Source: Enterococcus sp. ZJ1622
Lineage (GTDB): Bacteria; Bacillota; Bacilli; Lactobacillales; Enterococcaceae
NCBI RefSeq assembly: GCF_011038845.1
Contig: NZ_JAAKDW010000003.1
Span: 1-64,000, forward strand
Length of the DNA: 64,000 bases
Reading direction: 5' to 3'
In this document: positions 49,364-57,207 of the stretch, one piece after another
Layout: each line of letters starts with the position of its first letter
Numbering within the stretch: position 1 is the stretch's first letter
Notes under the pieces: generated by a model
Seen by the model: the letters and a program-made list of their open reading frames with translations, nothing else
Told to the model about the DNA's origin: nothing
Databases searched by the model: none
Position numbers and translations under genes: made by a program

Positions 49364-50315
49364 GGAAAAGAAGCTCCTCTTTGCAGGATTGATCAGCAGT
49401 GTCCTGATCGTCTGTCTCGTCTATTTGCTGATCCACACATATGGAAACTGGCAGTTTGCCTGGGCTTTGAGAAGTAAAAAAATAGGGGCGTTTCTCTTGG
49501 TCGCGTTGGCGACGAGTGGTGCGACGATCAGCTTTCAGACGGTTACGCATAATCAGTTTTTGACCCCTTCTGTATTAGGACTAGATTCCTTGTACGTGCT
49601 GGTCCAAACAGTGCTTTTCTTTCTGTTAAGCGGAGTGACGATGCTTCAGCAGAAAGGTATGGCTTTCTTCTTGTTGAATATTGTATTGATGGTCGGTCTG
49701 AGTCTGCTGTTGTTTTTCTTTTTATTGAAAAAAGGAAAGGCAGATCTTTTCTTATTATTGATGACCGGTATGATCTTAGGGACGCTTTTCGGCAGTATCA
49801 GTACATTTTTGCAAGTAGTGATGGACCCCAATGAATATGACCTGCTGCAAGGAAGGCTATTTGCCAGCTTTGGGAATATCCAAAGCCAGTATCTCGCTCC
49901 GGCAGCATTGCTGATCATCGGCAGTTGGCTTCTCTTGTTTCATGCAAGGCATCTGCTGGATGTGTTCCATTTAGGGACAGAACAGGCAATCAATTTGGGG
50001 ATCGATACGGATCGGGTCCAGTTTTTTGTGTTATGCGGCGTCAGTTTGATGACCGGTACAGCTACAGCGCTTGTTGGTCCAATCACTTTTTTGGGTTTCA
50101 TCGTAGCCAATATCAGCTATCGGCTGTTTGCAACCTATCGGCATGGAGTGCTGTTTTTAGGGAGTTTTTTGATCGCCATGCTTTTTTTAACTGGTGGACA
50201 GTTGATCGTTGAGCAGATTTTTGGTTGGAACACAACAGTCAGTGTCGTTATTGAATTTATCGGAGGCATTTATTTTGTGACAAAATTGATTCGTGAAAGG
50301 AAGAGTATCGGATGA
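49356..50315 (+). CDS. Iron-siderophore ABC transporter permease 2 (YclO-like)
   Basis: Second FecCD-type permease, 319 residues, strongly hydrophobic, with FLTPSVLGLDSLYVLVQT and GPITFLGFIVANISYRL in the ATPase-docking region. It forms the heterodimeric channel with the upstream product. It overlaps both neighbours (8 bp and 4 bp), so the three genes are tightly coupled. Confidence 0.85.
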   Translation: MLKEKKLLFAGLISSVLIVCLVYLLIHTYGNWQFAWALRSKKIGAFLLVALATSGATISFQTVTHNQFLTPSVLGLDSLYVLVQTVLFFLLSGVTMLQQKGMAFFLLNIVLMVGLSLLLFFFLLKKGKADLFLLLMTGMILGTLFGSISTFLQVVMDPNEYDLLQGRLFASFGNIQSQYLAPAALLIIGSWLLLFHARHLLDVFHLGTEQAINLGIDTDRVQFFVLCGVSLMTGTATALVGPITFLGFIVANISYRLFATYRHGVLFLGSFLIAMLFLTGGQLIVEQIFGWNTTVSVVIEFIGGIYFVTKLIRERKSIG

Positions 50316-51067
50316 TCGATTTGCAAAAAGTCAATAAAAGTTATCATGGGAACGCTGTGGTAAAAGATGTCCAATTGACGATCCCAGAACGCCAACTGAC
50401 CGCTTTTATCGGACCGAACGGAGCAGGGAAATCAACAGTTCTGTCTATGATCAGCCGCTTGATCCAAAAAGATACAGGTGAGATCTATCTTGACCACAAT
50501 GAAGTGAAATCTTGGAGATCCAATGAATTAGCAAAAAAACTGTCGATCTTGAAGCAATCGAATGAAATCAACGTACAAATCACCGTGAAAGAACTTATCG
50601 AATTTGGTAGATTTCCTTATACGAAAGGGCGGCTGACAGGAAAAGACCATGAGATCGTCCAAGAATCCATGCATCATTTAGGCTTGGAAAAACTGGCAGA
50701 ACAAACGATCGACACACTATCTGGCGGACAGTTGCAACGTGCGTATATCGCGATGGTTCTCGCGCAAGATACAGACTATATCTTGTTAGATGAGCCTCTC
50801 AATAACTTGGATATGAATTTTGCTGTACAGATCATGCAGATATTGAAAAATCTAGTACAGGAGCTTGGAAAAACAATAGTGATTGTACTCCATGACATCA
50901 ATTTTGCCGCGAGTTACGCCGATGAGATCATTGCGATGAAAGACGGCGAGTTATTCACACAAGGAAAAACGAATGAGATCATTCAAAAGCAAGTGTTAGA
51001 TGAATTGTACGAAATGGACATACGAATCTGCGAAATCGAAGGACGCCGGTTCTGTCTTTATTTCTAA
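50312..51067 (+). CDS. Iron-siderophore ABC transporter ATPase (YclP-like)
   Basis: ATPase of 251 residues powering import. Walker A GPNGAGKST near residue 35, signature LSGGQLQR near 136, Walker B YILLDEPLNNLD and the switch histidine in VLHDINFAA are all present. It overlaps permease 2 by 4 bp and is 23 bp from the binding-protein gene. Confidence 0.9.
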   Translation: MIDLQKVNKSYHGNAVVKDVQLTIPERQLTAFIGPNGAGKSTVLSMISRLIQKDTGEIYLDHNEVKSWRSNELAKKLSILKQSNEINVQITVKELIEFGRFPYTKGRLTGKDHEIVQESMHHLGLEKLAEQTIDTLSGGQLQRAYIAMVLAQDTDYILLDEPLNNLDMNFAVQIMQILKNLVQELGKTIVIVLHDINFAASYADEIIAMKDGELFTQGKTNEIIQKQVLDELYEMDIRICEIEGRRFCLYF

Positions 51068-51090
51068 AAAAACAACTTAGGAGAGAAGAG

Positions 51091-52044
51091 ATGAAAAAAT
51101 TAGTAGCAGGATTTTTGATTGTTGCATCATTTGGGTTAGCCGCATGCGGAAATAATGAAGGCGACAGCCAGGCACAAACCAAAGAAAGTAGTACGGAAGT
51201 GGCAAAAACCCTATCGGTAACTGACAGCAACGGGAAAAAAATCGAAGTAACGAAAAATCCGCAAAAAGTGGTCGTGTTCGACAACGGGTCCTTAGACACC
51301 ATGGATGCGCTCGGTGTAGGCGACAAAGTAACGGGTGCAGCTACAAGTAATTTACCAGAATATCTATCGGATTATAAAAAGGTAGAATCAGCTGGCGGCA
51401 TCAAGGAACCAGATCTTGAGAAAATCAACCAGATGAAACCAGATCTAATTATTATTTCCGGACGCCAAAGTGACTATCAGGAAGAACTGAGCCAGATCGC
51501 ACCAACGCTCTTCTTATCTGTGGACACAAAAAAACCATGGGAATCGATCCAGCAAAATGTCACGACCTTAGGGAAAATCTTTGAAAAAGAAGACAAAGCA
51601 AAAGAACAACTGGCTGAATTGTCTACAGAAATCGATGAGACGAAGAAAAAAGCGGAAGAATCGGACAAAAAAGCATTGGTGACCCTAGTAAATGAAGGCC
51701 AGCTGTCTGCTTATGGCTCAGGTTCCCGTTTTGGATTCGTCCATGATTTGTTCGGATTCAAGCAGGCAGATGAGCAAATCGAAGCATCGACACACGGCCA
51801 AAGTATTTCATACGAATATGTGTTGGAAAAAAATCCGGATATCCTATTCGTCGTCGATCGGACAAAAGCAATCGGTGGAGATGACAGCAAAGATAATGTT
51901 GCGTCCAATGAACTCATTGCCCAGACGAACGCCGGGAAGAACCAGGAAGTCATCTCTTTAGAACCAGATGTATGGTATCTGAGTGGCGGTGGTCTTGAGT
52001 CATTGAAACTGATGATCGAAGACGTGAACCAAGCATTTAAATAA
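51091..52044 (+). CDS. Siderophore-binding lipoprotein (YclQ-like)
   Basis: Extracellular receptor of 317 residues. The lipobox GLAAC places the lipidated cysteine at residue 19; a Ser/Thr/Gln-rich linker follows. The mature part is a class III (FecB/PeriPeriBP) binding protein with KVVVFDNGSLDTMDALGVGDKV and IIISGRQSDYQEELSQIAPT. AGGAGAG precedes ATG. No siderophore synthesis genes occur in the window, so it probably scavenges foreign siderophores (inference). Confidence 0.88.
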   Translation: MKKLVAGFLIVASFGLAACGNNEGDSQAQTKESSTEVAKTLSVTDSNGKKIEVTKNPQKVVVFDNGSLDTMDALGVGDKVTGAATSNLPEYLSDYKKVESAGGIKEPDLEKINQMKPDLIIISGRQSDYQEELSQIAPTLFLSVDTKKPWESIQQNVTTLGKIFEKEDKAKEQLAELSTEIDETKKKAEESDKKALVTLVNEGQLSAYGSGSRFGFVHDLFGFKQADEQIEASTHGQSISYEYVLEKNPDILFVVDRTKAIGGDDSKDNVASNELIAQTNAGKNQEVISLEPDVWYLSGGGLESLKLMIEDVNQAFK

Positions 52045-52076
52045 ACTCGTCGATTCAGTATTTGGAATAGATAATA

Positions 52077-52134
52077 AAACACACTAGGACTGTTCATAAA
52101 AGTGATCAGTCCTGATGTGTTTTTGCTTGAAACG
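52077..52134 (+). terminator. Terminator of the siderophore importer operon
   Basis: AAAACACA.AGGACTG pairs with CAGTCCT.TGTGTTTTT across a loop of about 12 nt. It lies 33 bp after the last stop codon. The next gene points the other way, so it may act on both. Confidence 0.88.
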
Positions 52135-52147
52135 ATTCATAGCTCGT

Positions 52148-52447
52148 TCATCGGGGATAGTTTTCTGCTAATGTACGATAATTCAAAATGTTCATTTTGC
52201 GGTAGAATTCAGCAGGAAGATGGCTCCAGCGTTTCAGCAGCTGATAGAAATAGCTTTCTTCTGCTTTGATTTTGTACGCACTTAAAACCAGTCCGAATGT
52301 ACGAGATGATTTTTTTGCTAGTTTTTCGTAGAAGGAAACGGCTTTTTCTTTGTCGTCATTGACAAAAAGAGTTTTGACTTCGATGAAAGACCCTTCGATA
52401 TTTTGAGTCTCTTCAATAAAATAGATCGTTTTCGTATATTCCTCCAT
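52148..52447 (-). CDS. Hypothetical 99-residue protein
   Basis: ATG 52447 follows a clear GGAGG on the minus strand. The sequence (MEEYTKTIYFIEETQNIEG...) is soluble and mixed in charge with no signal peptide or membrane helix. KAVSFYEKLAKKSS and ESYFYQLLKRW suggest amphipathic helices. I do not recognise the family. The SD and the terminator between it and the siderophore operon support a real gene. Possible enterococcal-specific protein. Confidence 0.65.
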   Translation of the reverse strand: MEEYTKTIYFIEETQNIEGSFIEVKTLFVNDDKEKAVSFYEKLAKKSSRTFGLVLSAYKIKAEESYFYQLLKRWSHLPAEFYRKMNILNYRTLAENYPR

Positions 52448-52680
52448 AGTGATTCCTCCAAAGCAAGTCTTTTAGTTGATAAGATCACTTTATCGAAAAG
52501 ATGTTAATAATCCGTGAACAAAAGTTTATTCTTTTTCTATCAGAAATTAAAGCTTTTATATATTTCTCGATCGTTGTGCTACTTTAAGAAAAAAATAAGA
52601 AAAGTCTGGATAGATACTTGTTGCTTCTTGGGAAAACGGATAAAGTAGTAGGTGATATAAAAAGACAGGTGGGCAATAAA

Positions 52681-53253
52681 ATGGAACTGACGATCAATCG
52701 AAATCTAATCTTTGCACAGTATCAACAGATAGAAACGAAGCGATTACGCTTGCGGCCAGTGACACTGGAAGATGCGGTAGATATGTATGAATACGCAAGC
52801 GACGAAGAGAACACATTTTTTGTTTTCCCTCGGCATCAGACGCTTTCAGATACAAAAAACTGTATCGCTGACTGGTTCATGAAGGAGCCTCTTGGTAAAT
52901 ATGGCATCGAACAAAAAGAAACCGGGAAACTGATCGGCACGATCGATCTTCGCGTGCAGGAAATAAATAGGACAGCAGAGATCGGCTATATCTTGAATAA
53001 GAGGTATTGGGGAAACGGGTATGTCCCAGAAGCAGCTGGAGCACTATTGCGATTAGGCTTCGAAAAGTTGGAACTGGTTCGGATACATGCTTGGCATAAC
53101 AGTGACAATCCTAATTCTGGACGAGTGATGGAGAAACTCCATATGAAGCAAGAAGGATTCATCCCAGATGCACAGATCGTAAAAGGAGAGCTCATCTCGA
53201 TGGTGCTGCGTGGAATCACGAAAGCGGAATGGCTGGCGCTACAGCAAGCTTGA
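52681..53253 (+). CDS. GNAT-family N-acetyltransferase (RimJ/RimL type)
   Basis: Cytosolic acetyl-CoA-dependent transferase of 190 residues from ATG 52681, behind AGGTGGG. Features of the RimJ/RimL group are IETKRLRLRPVTLEDAVDMYEYA at the N-terminus, GTIDLRVQEINRTAEIGYIL and the acetyl-CoA loop WGNGYVPEAAGALLRLGFE. Substrate may be a protein N-terminus or a small molecule. An upstream in-frame start at 52618 would add 21 residues without an SD. Confidence 0.85.
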   Translation: MELTINRNLIFAQYQQIETKRLRLRPVTLEDAVDMYEYASDEENTFFVFPRHQTLSDTKNCIADWFMKEPLGKYGIEQKETGKLIGTIDLRVQEINRTAEIGYILNKRYWGNGYVPEAAGALLRLGFEKLELVRIHAWHNSDNPNSGRVMEKLHMKQEGFIPDAQIVKGELISMVLRGITKAEWLALQQA

Positions 53254-53314
53254 GCAGACAAATTAGTTGCATCCAGAGAGTAAAGTGATTATTCTAAGAC
53301 TTGAGGTGAGACGT

Positions 53315-53671
53315 ATGAAATTAGAAGTGACAAAAGAAGCACAAGAAGTATTGAAAAATAAAATCGAAGCAGATGATCAGATCTTGTTAGACATCGAAAA
53401 TGGCGATGGACCGTTTGCAGAAAGTCAGGTCAGTTGCCAATTGGATACCGCTTTTCGTTTGATTTTAGTCAAAAAAGATACACAAAAAGACTTGAGCCTG
53501 TATTCTGTCATTGCTGACACACCAGTAGGACCAGTCAAGATCAAAGACAGTGCGATCCTTTACATGGATGATCCGACAACTCTGGCTTTAGAACCAACCT
53601 ATAATAGTTTACAATTAAAAGGTCCAAGTGGATTAAGAAAAGGCAACCTTCAAGTGGTGCGAAAAGAGTAG
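53315..53671 (+). CDS. HesB/YqkB-like iron-sulfur cluster family protein
   Basis: A 118-residue protein starting MKLEVTKEAQEVLKNKI at ATG 53315, behind GAGGTGAG. It resembles the HesB-like YqkB group of the iron-sulfur biosynthesis fold. The A-type scaffold cysteine triad (C-x(n)-C-x-C) is not present; one cysteine is visible (SQVSCQLD). Therefore a classical cluster carrier role is doubtful. Lies 61 bp after the GNAT gene and 9 bp before the phosphoesterase gene. Confidence 0.75.
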   Translation: MKLEVTKEAQEVLKNKIEADDQILLDIENGDGPFAESQVSCQLDTAFRLILVKKDTQKDLSLYSVIADTPVGPVKIKDSAILYMDDPTTLALEPTYNSLQLKGPSGLRKGNLQVVRKE

Positions 53672-53680
53672 AGGGATAAA

Positions 53681-54580
53681 ATGGGAAACTTAGCGATCAT
53701 CAGTGATTTACATGTAGATATCAATAAATTCGGTGAAGCAGAATTGATGATCCTATGGGAAGTCTTACAGCAAAAAAAGATTACTCGCCTGCACTTGGCA
53801 GGAGATACGGCGAATAAAGTCGACCGCTGTTTAGCAGTTGTCGACTTTTTTGCGAACAAAGGATTGCCAACCACTTTCCATTTCGGCAATCATGAGCTAG
53901 CTGATATAACAGGGGAAGCGATGATGGCGCATTTTCCAGATCCGCATTTTTTGAATGAACGTTATCTTGCCTTGAATGATCAGACAGTCCTTTTAGGGAT
54001 GAATGGCTGGTATGATTATCGTTTTTCAGAGCTTGAAGAAGAGGATGCGATCGTGCGCATGAAGCGGCTGTACTGGTATGACCGCCTGATCCAGCGTGAA
54101 GGAACAGACCTTGAAGTCAATGGAAGATTGCTGTATTCAGCAGGGAAAATCCTTGATTCACTTGCAGGAAAGGGGCTCGAAGTGATTTTGTCTACCCATT
54201 TCGTCCCAAAGAGAGAATTCATCGTCTATCAGACGGCTCCTTATGAGCGCTGGAATAAATTGAACGCTTTTTTAGGCTCAGAATCATTCGGAGAATTGCT
54301 TGACAGATATGACAATATCAAACAAGTGGTCTTTGGCCATACCCATCGACGCTTTGAGGATAAAATCATCAATCACACGATCTACAGCTGCCGTCCTTTC
54401 GGCTATTATTACGAATGGCAGCTGACCCGTGCTTTCGTACGTGAGAACCGATTGATCGAAAGCTATGATCCGATGAAGCTTCGTGTTCTCTTGCGTGCGC
54501 ATCATCCCGCATTCAGTGAGTATCAAAAAGCGCATCTGCATGAAGAATTCGAGCAGGCAATGACTATGGTGCCGTATTGA
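53681..54580 (+). CDS. Calcineurin-type metallophosphoesterase
   Basis: Cytosolic two-metal phosphoesterase of 299 residues. The motifs of the fold appear in order: SDLHVD (residues 8-13), LAGDTAN near 40, GNHE near 70, a histidine in STHF near 173 and GHTH near 220. It is of the Listeria/enterococcal uncharacterised type; substrate unknown. AGAGGGA precedes ATG. Last gene of the GNAT/HesB/phosphoesterase group. Confidence 0.88.
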   Translation: MGNLAIISDLHVDINKFGEAELMILWEVLQQKKITRLHLAGDTANKVDRCLAVVDFFANKGLPTTFHFGNHELADITGEAMMAHFPDPHFLNERYLALNDQTVLLGMNGWYDYRFSELEEEDAIVRMKRLYWYDRLIQREGTDLEVNGRLLYSAGKILDSLAGKGLEVILSTHFVPKREFIVYQTAPYERWNKLNAFLGSESFGELLDRYDNIKQVVFGHTHRRFEDKIINHTIYSCRPFGYYYEWQLTRAFVRENRLIESYDPMKLRVLLRAHHPAFSEYQKAHLHEEFEQAMTMVPY

Positions 54581-54606
54581 AGCTCCATCAGCTGTCTATA
54601 AGTAAG

Positions 54607-54652
54607 AATAATAAATACCACATACGGTTAAAGTGTGTGGTATTTATTATTT
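54607..54652. terminator. Bidirectional terminator between the phosphoesterase and the orphan gene
   Basis: AATAATAAATACCACA pairs with TGTGGTATTTATTATT across a loop of about 13 nt. The outer part of the stem is A/T-only, giving T-rich runs in both directions. The C-terminal end of the minus-strand gene overlaps it. Confidence 0.85.
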
Positions 54653-55749
54653 ATGGAATGTTTTTTTACGGGATTTATTTCTTTTTTTCTTTCCTTTGCT
54701 ACCTGGATCTTATCAATTAAAGAGAAAAATTGCTTTGTTTCAAGATCATTAGAAAAAGTATCTGCGACATACTTGTTGGCTGCCTTGGAGAAAGAGTGAT
54801 AATCTGTGATTTTACTGTCGGTTTTTTTTTCTAAAATAGAATGTGTCTCTTGGTCTTTCCATCCATGTGTTTTTATTTTCTTTTTCTCCAGATAATACTG
54901 GAATAGTTTATCTGCCATTTTGTTGATAGATGTGATGTTTAATGCTGGATCGTCTAACTGGATCGCGCTATTGATCATTTGTTTTTTCATGGCAAGAGTA
55001 AAATAATAACGCATTTTTAATGTACTGGCTAAAGAATTATTCCATTTGGGTGTAGTGGAAGAATCTTTAGAATAATAATTGATGCTATGATTGCAACGAT
55101 GCAAAGCTACTTTGAAAGCTGCTTCTATATTTTTGATATAACAGTTACCAATCGTTTGTAAGGATAGGGAGATATCTGTCGGTAAAAAGAACTTTTCTTC
55201 AGATAAATCAACGATTTTACGTAAATTTTCGAATGGAGAAGCGCCAGGCAAGCGATAATTTAATTTTTCCTCCAGTAAGATCTTACTTAGTTTAGTCAGC
55301 TTATCGGCGGGGATAGTAAGAAAATTTACCGATGTACGTTTATCGATATTTCTGTTTTTATCGATATTATAAATAAGATAGTCTTTGTTTTTATTTTTAT
55401 ACAAAAGCAACCCAGAAGCATGAGAAGGGGTGTTCTTTTCTCTCTCGTCTCGACAAAGGATGAAAGAAGAAGGAGTTTCGGATTTTAATTGATGGATCAG
55501 TTGTTCGGCTTCTTCTCGAGTTTCAGCATGAGAGAAACGAAGGGAACGGTCTAAAGATTCAAGAACATCAGAAAGTTTTTGGTTATCGATAAAAAATTTG
55601 TTTTGATTTTGTTTCAGCATCGTTTTGTAAGTGGAAAACAAAATCTGGTCGTTTTTCTTTCCTTCGGCATCTCCATATATCAGAGTACCGCTATATTTCA
55701 GCCCTAGTGCAACTGCTAAGATATCAAAATGGCGTTTTAAATCATTCAT
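54628..55749 (-). CDS. Orphan 373-residue protein, candidate effector-like cysteine protease/transferase
   Basis: I do not recognise a named family. The 373-residue protein (MNDLKRHFDILAVALGLKYSG...) has no signal peptide or membrane helix and is very rich in Lys, Asn and Ser. The middle carries SHASGLLLY with His110, an acidic residue in YNID (Asp130), and LQTIGNCYIKN with Gln198 and Cys203. The order His-Asp-Gln-x4-Cys is that of clan CE-type cysteine peptidases and of some effector proteins with a Q..GNC motif. A long helical region follows and a basic tail. It is more A/T-rich than its neighbours and stands alone between two terminators, suggesting acquisition. The enzymatic call is an inference. 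Confidence 0.6.
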   Translation of the reverse strand: MNDLKRHFDILAVALGLKYSGTLIYGDAEGKKNDQILFSTYKTMLKQNQNKFFIDNQKLSDVLESLDRSLRFSHAETREEAEQLIHQLKSETPSSFILCRDEREKNTPSHASGLLLYKNKNKDYLIYNIDKNRNIDKRTSVNFLTIPADKLTKLSKILLEEKLNYRLPGASPFENLRKIVDLSEEKFFLPTDISLSLQTIGNCYIKNIEAAFKVALHRCNHSINYYSKDSSTTPKWNNSLASTLKMRYYFTLAMKKQMINSAIQLDDPALNITSINKMADKLFQYYLEKKKIKTHGWKDQETHSILEKKTDSKITDYHSFSKAANKYVADTFSNDLETKQFFSLIDKIQVAKERKKEINPVKKHSINNKYHTL

Positions 55750-55847
55750 ATACCCTCGCTCCTTTTGTACGAATAACTTATTTTTTTACTGTAACACAAG
55801 AGAGAATAGCAGAAGTGATGTGCGAGAACTATTTTTTCTCAAAAACA

Positions 55848-55884
55848 AAAAACTTGGTACGGCGGTTGCGTACCAAGTTTTTTT
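55848..55884. terminator. Strong terminator hairpin beyond the lacR end
   Basis: AAAACTTGGTACG pairs perfectly with CGTACCAAGTTTT (13 bp) across a 6-nt loop, with A- and T-runs on both sides. It lies downstream of lacR on the minus strand and just upstream of the orphan gene, insulating the two. Confidence 0.9.
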
Positions 55885-55934
55885 ATAATTACATCATCAG
55901 CGTACAAGAAGCAGGGATGTTTCATGCAGGTTTA

Positions 55935-56705
55935 TTATGGATCAGGAACCAACAGATGGAGGATTTTGCCAAATAATGCCCGATCTTCGGCTGTGATGTT
56001 GGAATCCGTGATGAGATAATCGGCAGATTCTAAAGGATAGAAGCCGTAGAAGTCTTTTTTATTCAGTTTATGGTGATCTGCGACAATGAATTTTTTTTCG
56101 GCGATATTCAATGCACATTTTTGTGTCAGTCCCTCATCTTCATTAGAAGTATAGACAGCTGAGTGGTCTAAGCCGTTGACACCGATAAAGCTTTTGGTCA
56201 CATGGATACTAGAAATAAAATCATTTGCGATCGTGCCAACGAACGCGCCTGTTTTGCTTCGGTATGATCCGCCAATCAGAATCAGCTCAAATCTTGGGTC
56301 TTGTTTGAACTTATCAAAAACATGGATCGAATTCGTGATGATTTTTGCACGATTCACAGTTAAAAATTCATAGACTAATTCAATCGTCGTTCCAGCCCCT
56401 AAAAAAACAGTCTCGTCTTCCAAGATGTTCTCAGCGATCAATTTCGCGATTTCCATTTTTTCAGTCAGATGTATATGTTGTTTTTCTCTATGGCTTAATT
56501 CAGTCAGTATGCTGTTTTTATTATCTTCAATAATTCTTGCACCACCATGAACGCGAATGATCAGTCCTTGATCTTCTAAATCTTGAAAATCTCTTCGCAC
56601 GGTCATGTCAGTTATGTTAAGTTCACGGACGATGTCTTTTACTTTTAGAAATTTATGTTGCTTCAATAAATCCAGCAAATATTTTTGACGTTCGTCTTTT
56701 ATCAT
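55935..56705 (-). CDS. lacR: DeoR-family repressor, LacR-type
   Basis: DNA-binding repressor of 256 residues, probably responding to tagatose-6-phosphate. ATG 56705 behind CGAGGAGC gives MIKDERQKYLLDLLKQHKFLKVKDIVRELNITDMTVRRDFQDLEDQG, the DeoR winged-helix with TVRRDLxxLE-like recognition helix. The C-terminal sensor domain has FLGAGTTIELVYEFL and DHHKLNKKDFY. A far-upstream in-frame start at 57110 would cross the promoter region and is rejected. Divergent from lacF, the expected place for its regulator. Confidence 0.88.
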   Translation of the reverse strand: MIKDERQKYLLDLLKQHKFLKVKDIVRELNITDMTVRRDFQDLEDQGLIIRVHGGARIIEDNKNSILTELSHREKQHIHLTEKMEIAKLIAENILEDETVFLGAGTTIELVYEFLTVNRAKIITNSIHVFDKFKQDPRFELILIGGSYRSKTGAFVGTIANDFISSIHVTKSFIGVNGLDHSAVYTSNEDEGLTQKCALNIAEKKFIVADHHKLNKKDFYGFYPLESADYLITDSNITAEDRALFGKILHLLVPDP

Positions 56706-56742
56706 CTTTCTTGCTCCTCGTCCAAACAGTTCTTTTTTGTCC

Positions 56743-56777
56743 GAATTAAACATAGTATATTTTTTTATAAAAGTCAA
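56743..56777 (-). promoter_or_regulatory. Promoter of lacR with operator-like motif
   Basis: On the minus strand TTGACT (plus 56772-56777), 17 bp and TATGTT (plus 56749-56754). The -10 lies in ATACTATGTTTAATTC (plus 56743-56758), nearly the same as the motif at the lacF promoter. This is consistent with autoregulation by LacR. Confidence 0.65.
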
Positions 56778-56798
56778 TTTTAAAGAGAATATTAGCTG

Positions 56799-56838
56799 TT
56801 GACAGGGCATGCTTCTTCTTTTATAGTATGTTTGAATC
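56799..56838 (+). promoter_or_regulatory. Promoter of the lac operon with operator-like motif
   Basis: A perfect -35 TTGACA (56799-56804), 17 bp and TATAGT (56822-56827). ATAGTATGTTTGAATC (56823-56838) covers the -10 and start region and matches the motif at the lacR promoter. AAACA repeats follow (AAACAAAAACAAACA). No clear catabolite-response element (cre) was seen. Confidence 0.7.
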
Positions 56839-56883
56839 ACACATAAATAAACAAAAACAAACAATGATGGTAGGAGGAAGAAA

Positions 56884-57195
56884 ATGACCAAAGAAGAAGC
56901 AGCAATGATCGGTTTTGAAGTGGTGGCATTTGCAGGTGAAGCAAGATCTAAATTGATGGAGGCACTCAACGAAGCAGAACATGGAAGGTTTGAACGAACG
57001 GATCTGTTAGTGGAAGAAGCACATTCGAGTTTAATGAAAGCGCATAAATCCCAAACAGATATGTTGGCGGCAGAAGCAAGAGGAGAAAATATAGAGTTGG
57101 GATTTATCATGGTCCATGCGCAGGATCATTTAATGACTACTATGCTGTTGAAGGATACAATCAGGCATTTGATCAATATTTATAAAAAAGCGTAG
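56884..57195 (+). CDS. lacF: Lactose-specific PTS enzyme IIA
   Basis: Cytosolic phosphocarrier of the lactose PTS. The 103-residue all-helical protein has the phosphorylation histidine at residue 78 in MVHAQDHLMT, with His82 nearby, exactly as in lactococcal LacF. GTAGGAGGA precedes ATG. First gene of the operon, 12 bp before lacE. It should pass phosphate from HPr to the IIB domain of LacE. Confidence 0.95.
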   Translation: MTKEEAAMIGFEVVAFAGEARSKLMEALNEAEHGRFERTDLLVEEAHSSLMKAHKSQTDMLAAEARGENIELGFIMVHAQDHLMTTMLLKDTIRHLINIYKKA

Positions 57196-57207
57196 AGGGG
57201 TACCCGT

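Noticed and set aside
56706-57110. 135-residue N-terminal extension of LacR across the lac promoter
   Set aside because: The extension overlaps lacF on the other strand and both promoters; the helix-turn-helix begins directly after ATG 56705.
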